Below are positions 5,611-6,298 of a DNA stretch of 6,298 bases, piece by piece (positions within the stretch are counted from its first letter, which is position 1; each line of letters starts with the position of its first letter). The DNA is from Sediminicultor sp035648055 (GTDB lineage: Bacteria; Atribacterota; Phoenicimicrobiia; Phoenicimicrobiales; Phoenicimicrobiaceae). The notes below the pieces were generated by a model. It was not told the origin of the DNA and did not search any database. It saw only the letters and a list, made by a program, of their open reading frames with translations. The translations under genes and the position numbers were made by a program. Where the stretch lies: assembly GCA_035648055.1 (NCBI GenBank), contig DASRMF010000136.1, forward strand, positions 1 through 6,298. Direction: 5' to 3'.

Positions 5611-5615
5611 AGGAG
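5611..5615 (+). promoter_or_regulatory. Ribosome binding site that decides the VOC gene start
   Basis: AGGAG is 7 bases before ATG 5623. The upstream in-frame ATG at 5599 has no such site and would translate through it, adding eight residues that do not belong to the fold. Confidence 0.7.
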
Positions 5616-5622
5616 ACAAATT

Positions 5623-6012
5623 ATGAGAATTGAACATGTTGCTATCTGGACAGGAGATCTTGAGCGTTTAAAAAAATTCTATACTAAATATTTTAACTGC
5701 ATAGCAGGGGAAAAATATCATAACGAGTCAAATGATTTTGAGTCATACTTTCTATCTTTTGATAACAGCGCTCGTCTTGAATTAATGCAAATGCCATCAA
5801 TACCTAACAACTTAAATGATTCAAAGATGCAATATGAAGGGATTACTCACATTGCTATAGCAGTTGGTAGTAAAGAAAATGTGGTTGAAATTACTGAAAA
5901 GCTACGTTCTAATGAATATACAATTGTAAGTGAACCACAAACCACAGGCGATGGCTATTTTGAAAGCTGTGTGCTTGATTCAGATGGAAATCGAGTAGAA
6001 ATAACATTTTAA
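5623..6012 (+). CDS. VOC superfamily (glyoxalase/bleomycin-resistance fold) protein
   Basis: The product has 129 residues and is made of two beta-alpha-beta-beta-beta modules. Module one opens with M-R-I-E-H-V-A-I and runs through L-E-R-L-K-K-F-Y and R-L-E-L-M. Module two opens with G-I-T-H-I-A-I-A-V and ends G-D-G-Y-F-E-S-C-V-L-D-S-D-G-N-R-V-E-I-T. The four metal positions of glyoxalase-like enzymes are filled by His5, Glu53, His76 and Glu126, so it is probably an active metalloenzyme and not a decayed copy. The closing block is close to that of small lactoylglutathione lyase-like proteins. Superfamily members include glyoxalase I, dioxygenases and antibiotic-binding proteins, so the substrate cannot be named. 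It follows the DsrE-family gene by 144 bases with a hairpin between them and is likely transcribed separately. Confidence 0.88.
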   Translation: MRIEHVAIWTGDLERLKKFYTKYFNCIAGEKYHNESNDFESYFLSFDNSARLELMQMPSIPNNLNDSKMQYEGITHIAIAVGSKENVVEITEKLRSNEYTIVSEPQTTGDGYFESCVLDSDGNRVEITF

Positions 6013-6029
6013 GGGGTTGATACTTTCTT

Positions 6030-6098
6030 GCACCTTGTAATTCTTTTATAAAAAAGAAGGACTTTTAAAACCTTATGGCGTATAGATATATATAAAAC
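6030..6098 (+). repeat. Intergenic promoter-like element, copy D (upstream of the ferritin-like gene)
   Basis: This is the most diverged copy. It keeps GCACCTTGTA, AAAAAAGAAGGA (GAAGGA 6056-6061), TTTTAAAACCTTA and GGCGTATAGATA, with GAAGGA and CGTAT again 17 bases apart. The downstream half found in A-C is replaced by AT-rich sequence with TATATATAAAA. What survives in all four copies is therefore the GAAGGA block, the A/T spacer with its CTT block, and CGTAT. It begins 17 bases after the VOC stop. Confidence 0.6.
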
Positions 6099-6206
6099 AT
6101 TAAATAAATTAAAAATCGTATCCTGTATGAAGGTAGCAGGAGAGAATTTCTTTGGAAAAAATAGAAGGTTAAAGGAAGGATAAAATTTTAATAAAAGGAG
6201 GTAGCC

Positions 6207-6298
6207 ATGCCTGAATTTGGAAATCCGTTTTCTGGTCTTAAAAAAGACCGTAAGCTCACCAATGAAGAGTTAATTCGCGCAATAAGGTTTATGATTGC
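6207..6298 (+). CDS. Probable ferritin-like diiron protein, N-terminal fragment cut by window edge
   Basis: ATG 6207 follows a strong AAGGAGG (6195-6201, 5 bases). Only 30 codons are visible, beginning M-P-E-F-G-N-P-F-S-G-L and continuing L-T-N-E-E-L-I-R-A-I-R-F-M-I-A. As I recall the family, this opening is that of small rubrerythrin/ferritin-like proteins of anaerobes, where the next residues would be A-E-Y-E-A with the first iron ligand. Some relatives are cargo of, or fused to, encapsulin shells. The iron ligands lie outside the window, so the call rests on the N-terminus alone. The leader between copy D and the gene contains a small TCCTG/CAGGA hairpin (about 6120-6142). Confidence 0.55.
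   Translation, partial: MPEFGNPFSGLKKDRKLTNEELIRAIRFMI

Overview
The window is AT-rich bacterial DNA with strong AAGGAGG-type ribosome binding sites, ATG and TTG starts, and two genes of the outer-membrane TolC family. This suggests a low-G+C diderm (two-membrane) bacterium. The DsrE-family, ferritin-like and dihydrouridine synthase genes would suit an anaerobe such as a Halanaerobiales- or Atribacterota-like lineage, but no marker here settles the taxon.

Layout. Positions 1-2023, minus strand: a two-gene operon of TolC-like proteins read from a recognisable promoter near 2085-2112. The first gene (959-2023) is a short TolC homologue with no visible beta-barrel strands. Its stop codon overlaps the start of the second (959 down to the window edge), which does have beta-strand-rich segments. 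Positions 2024-2396: a divergent intergenic region with an exact 16-base repeat, copy A of a four-copy intergenic element, and a putative 17-codon leader peptide ending on the dus start codon. Positions 2397-3332: tRNA-dihydrouridine synthase. Positions 3333-3661: a long hairpin, element copy B and a long leader. Positions 3662-4120: an unrecognised 152-residue protein. Positions 4150-4271: element copy C. Positions 4322-4897: a winged-helix/minimal nucleotidyltransferase gene broken by two small frameshifts. Positions 5134-5478: a DsrE-family protein. Positions 5532-5579: a strong imperfect hairpin carrying the second copy of the 16-base repeat. Positions 5623-6012: a VOC/glyoxalase-fold protein. 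Positions 6030-6098: element copy D. Positions 6207-6298: the first 30 codons of a probable ferritin-like protein.

The plus-strand half is a string of functionally unrelated single genes, four of which (one now broken) are preceded by the same kind of non-coding element in the same orientation. Its core is GAAGGA, a 17- or 18-base spacer holding the AAGG/CCTT dyad partner, then CGTAT. It is best read as a shared promoter/leader module, and copies B and C are nearly identical over about 95 bases. This repeat family, the strand-less TolC paralogue and the broken nucleotidyltransferase are the most notable points. No complete mobile element, CRISPR array, tRNA or rRNA is visible.
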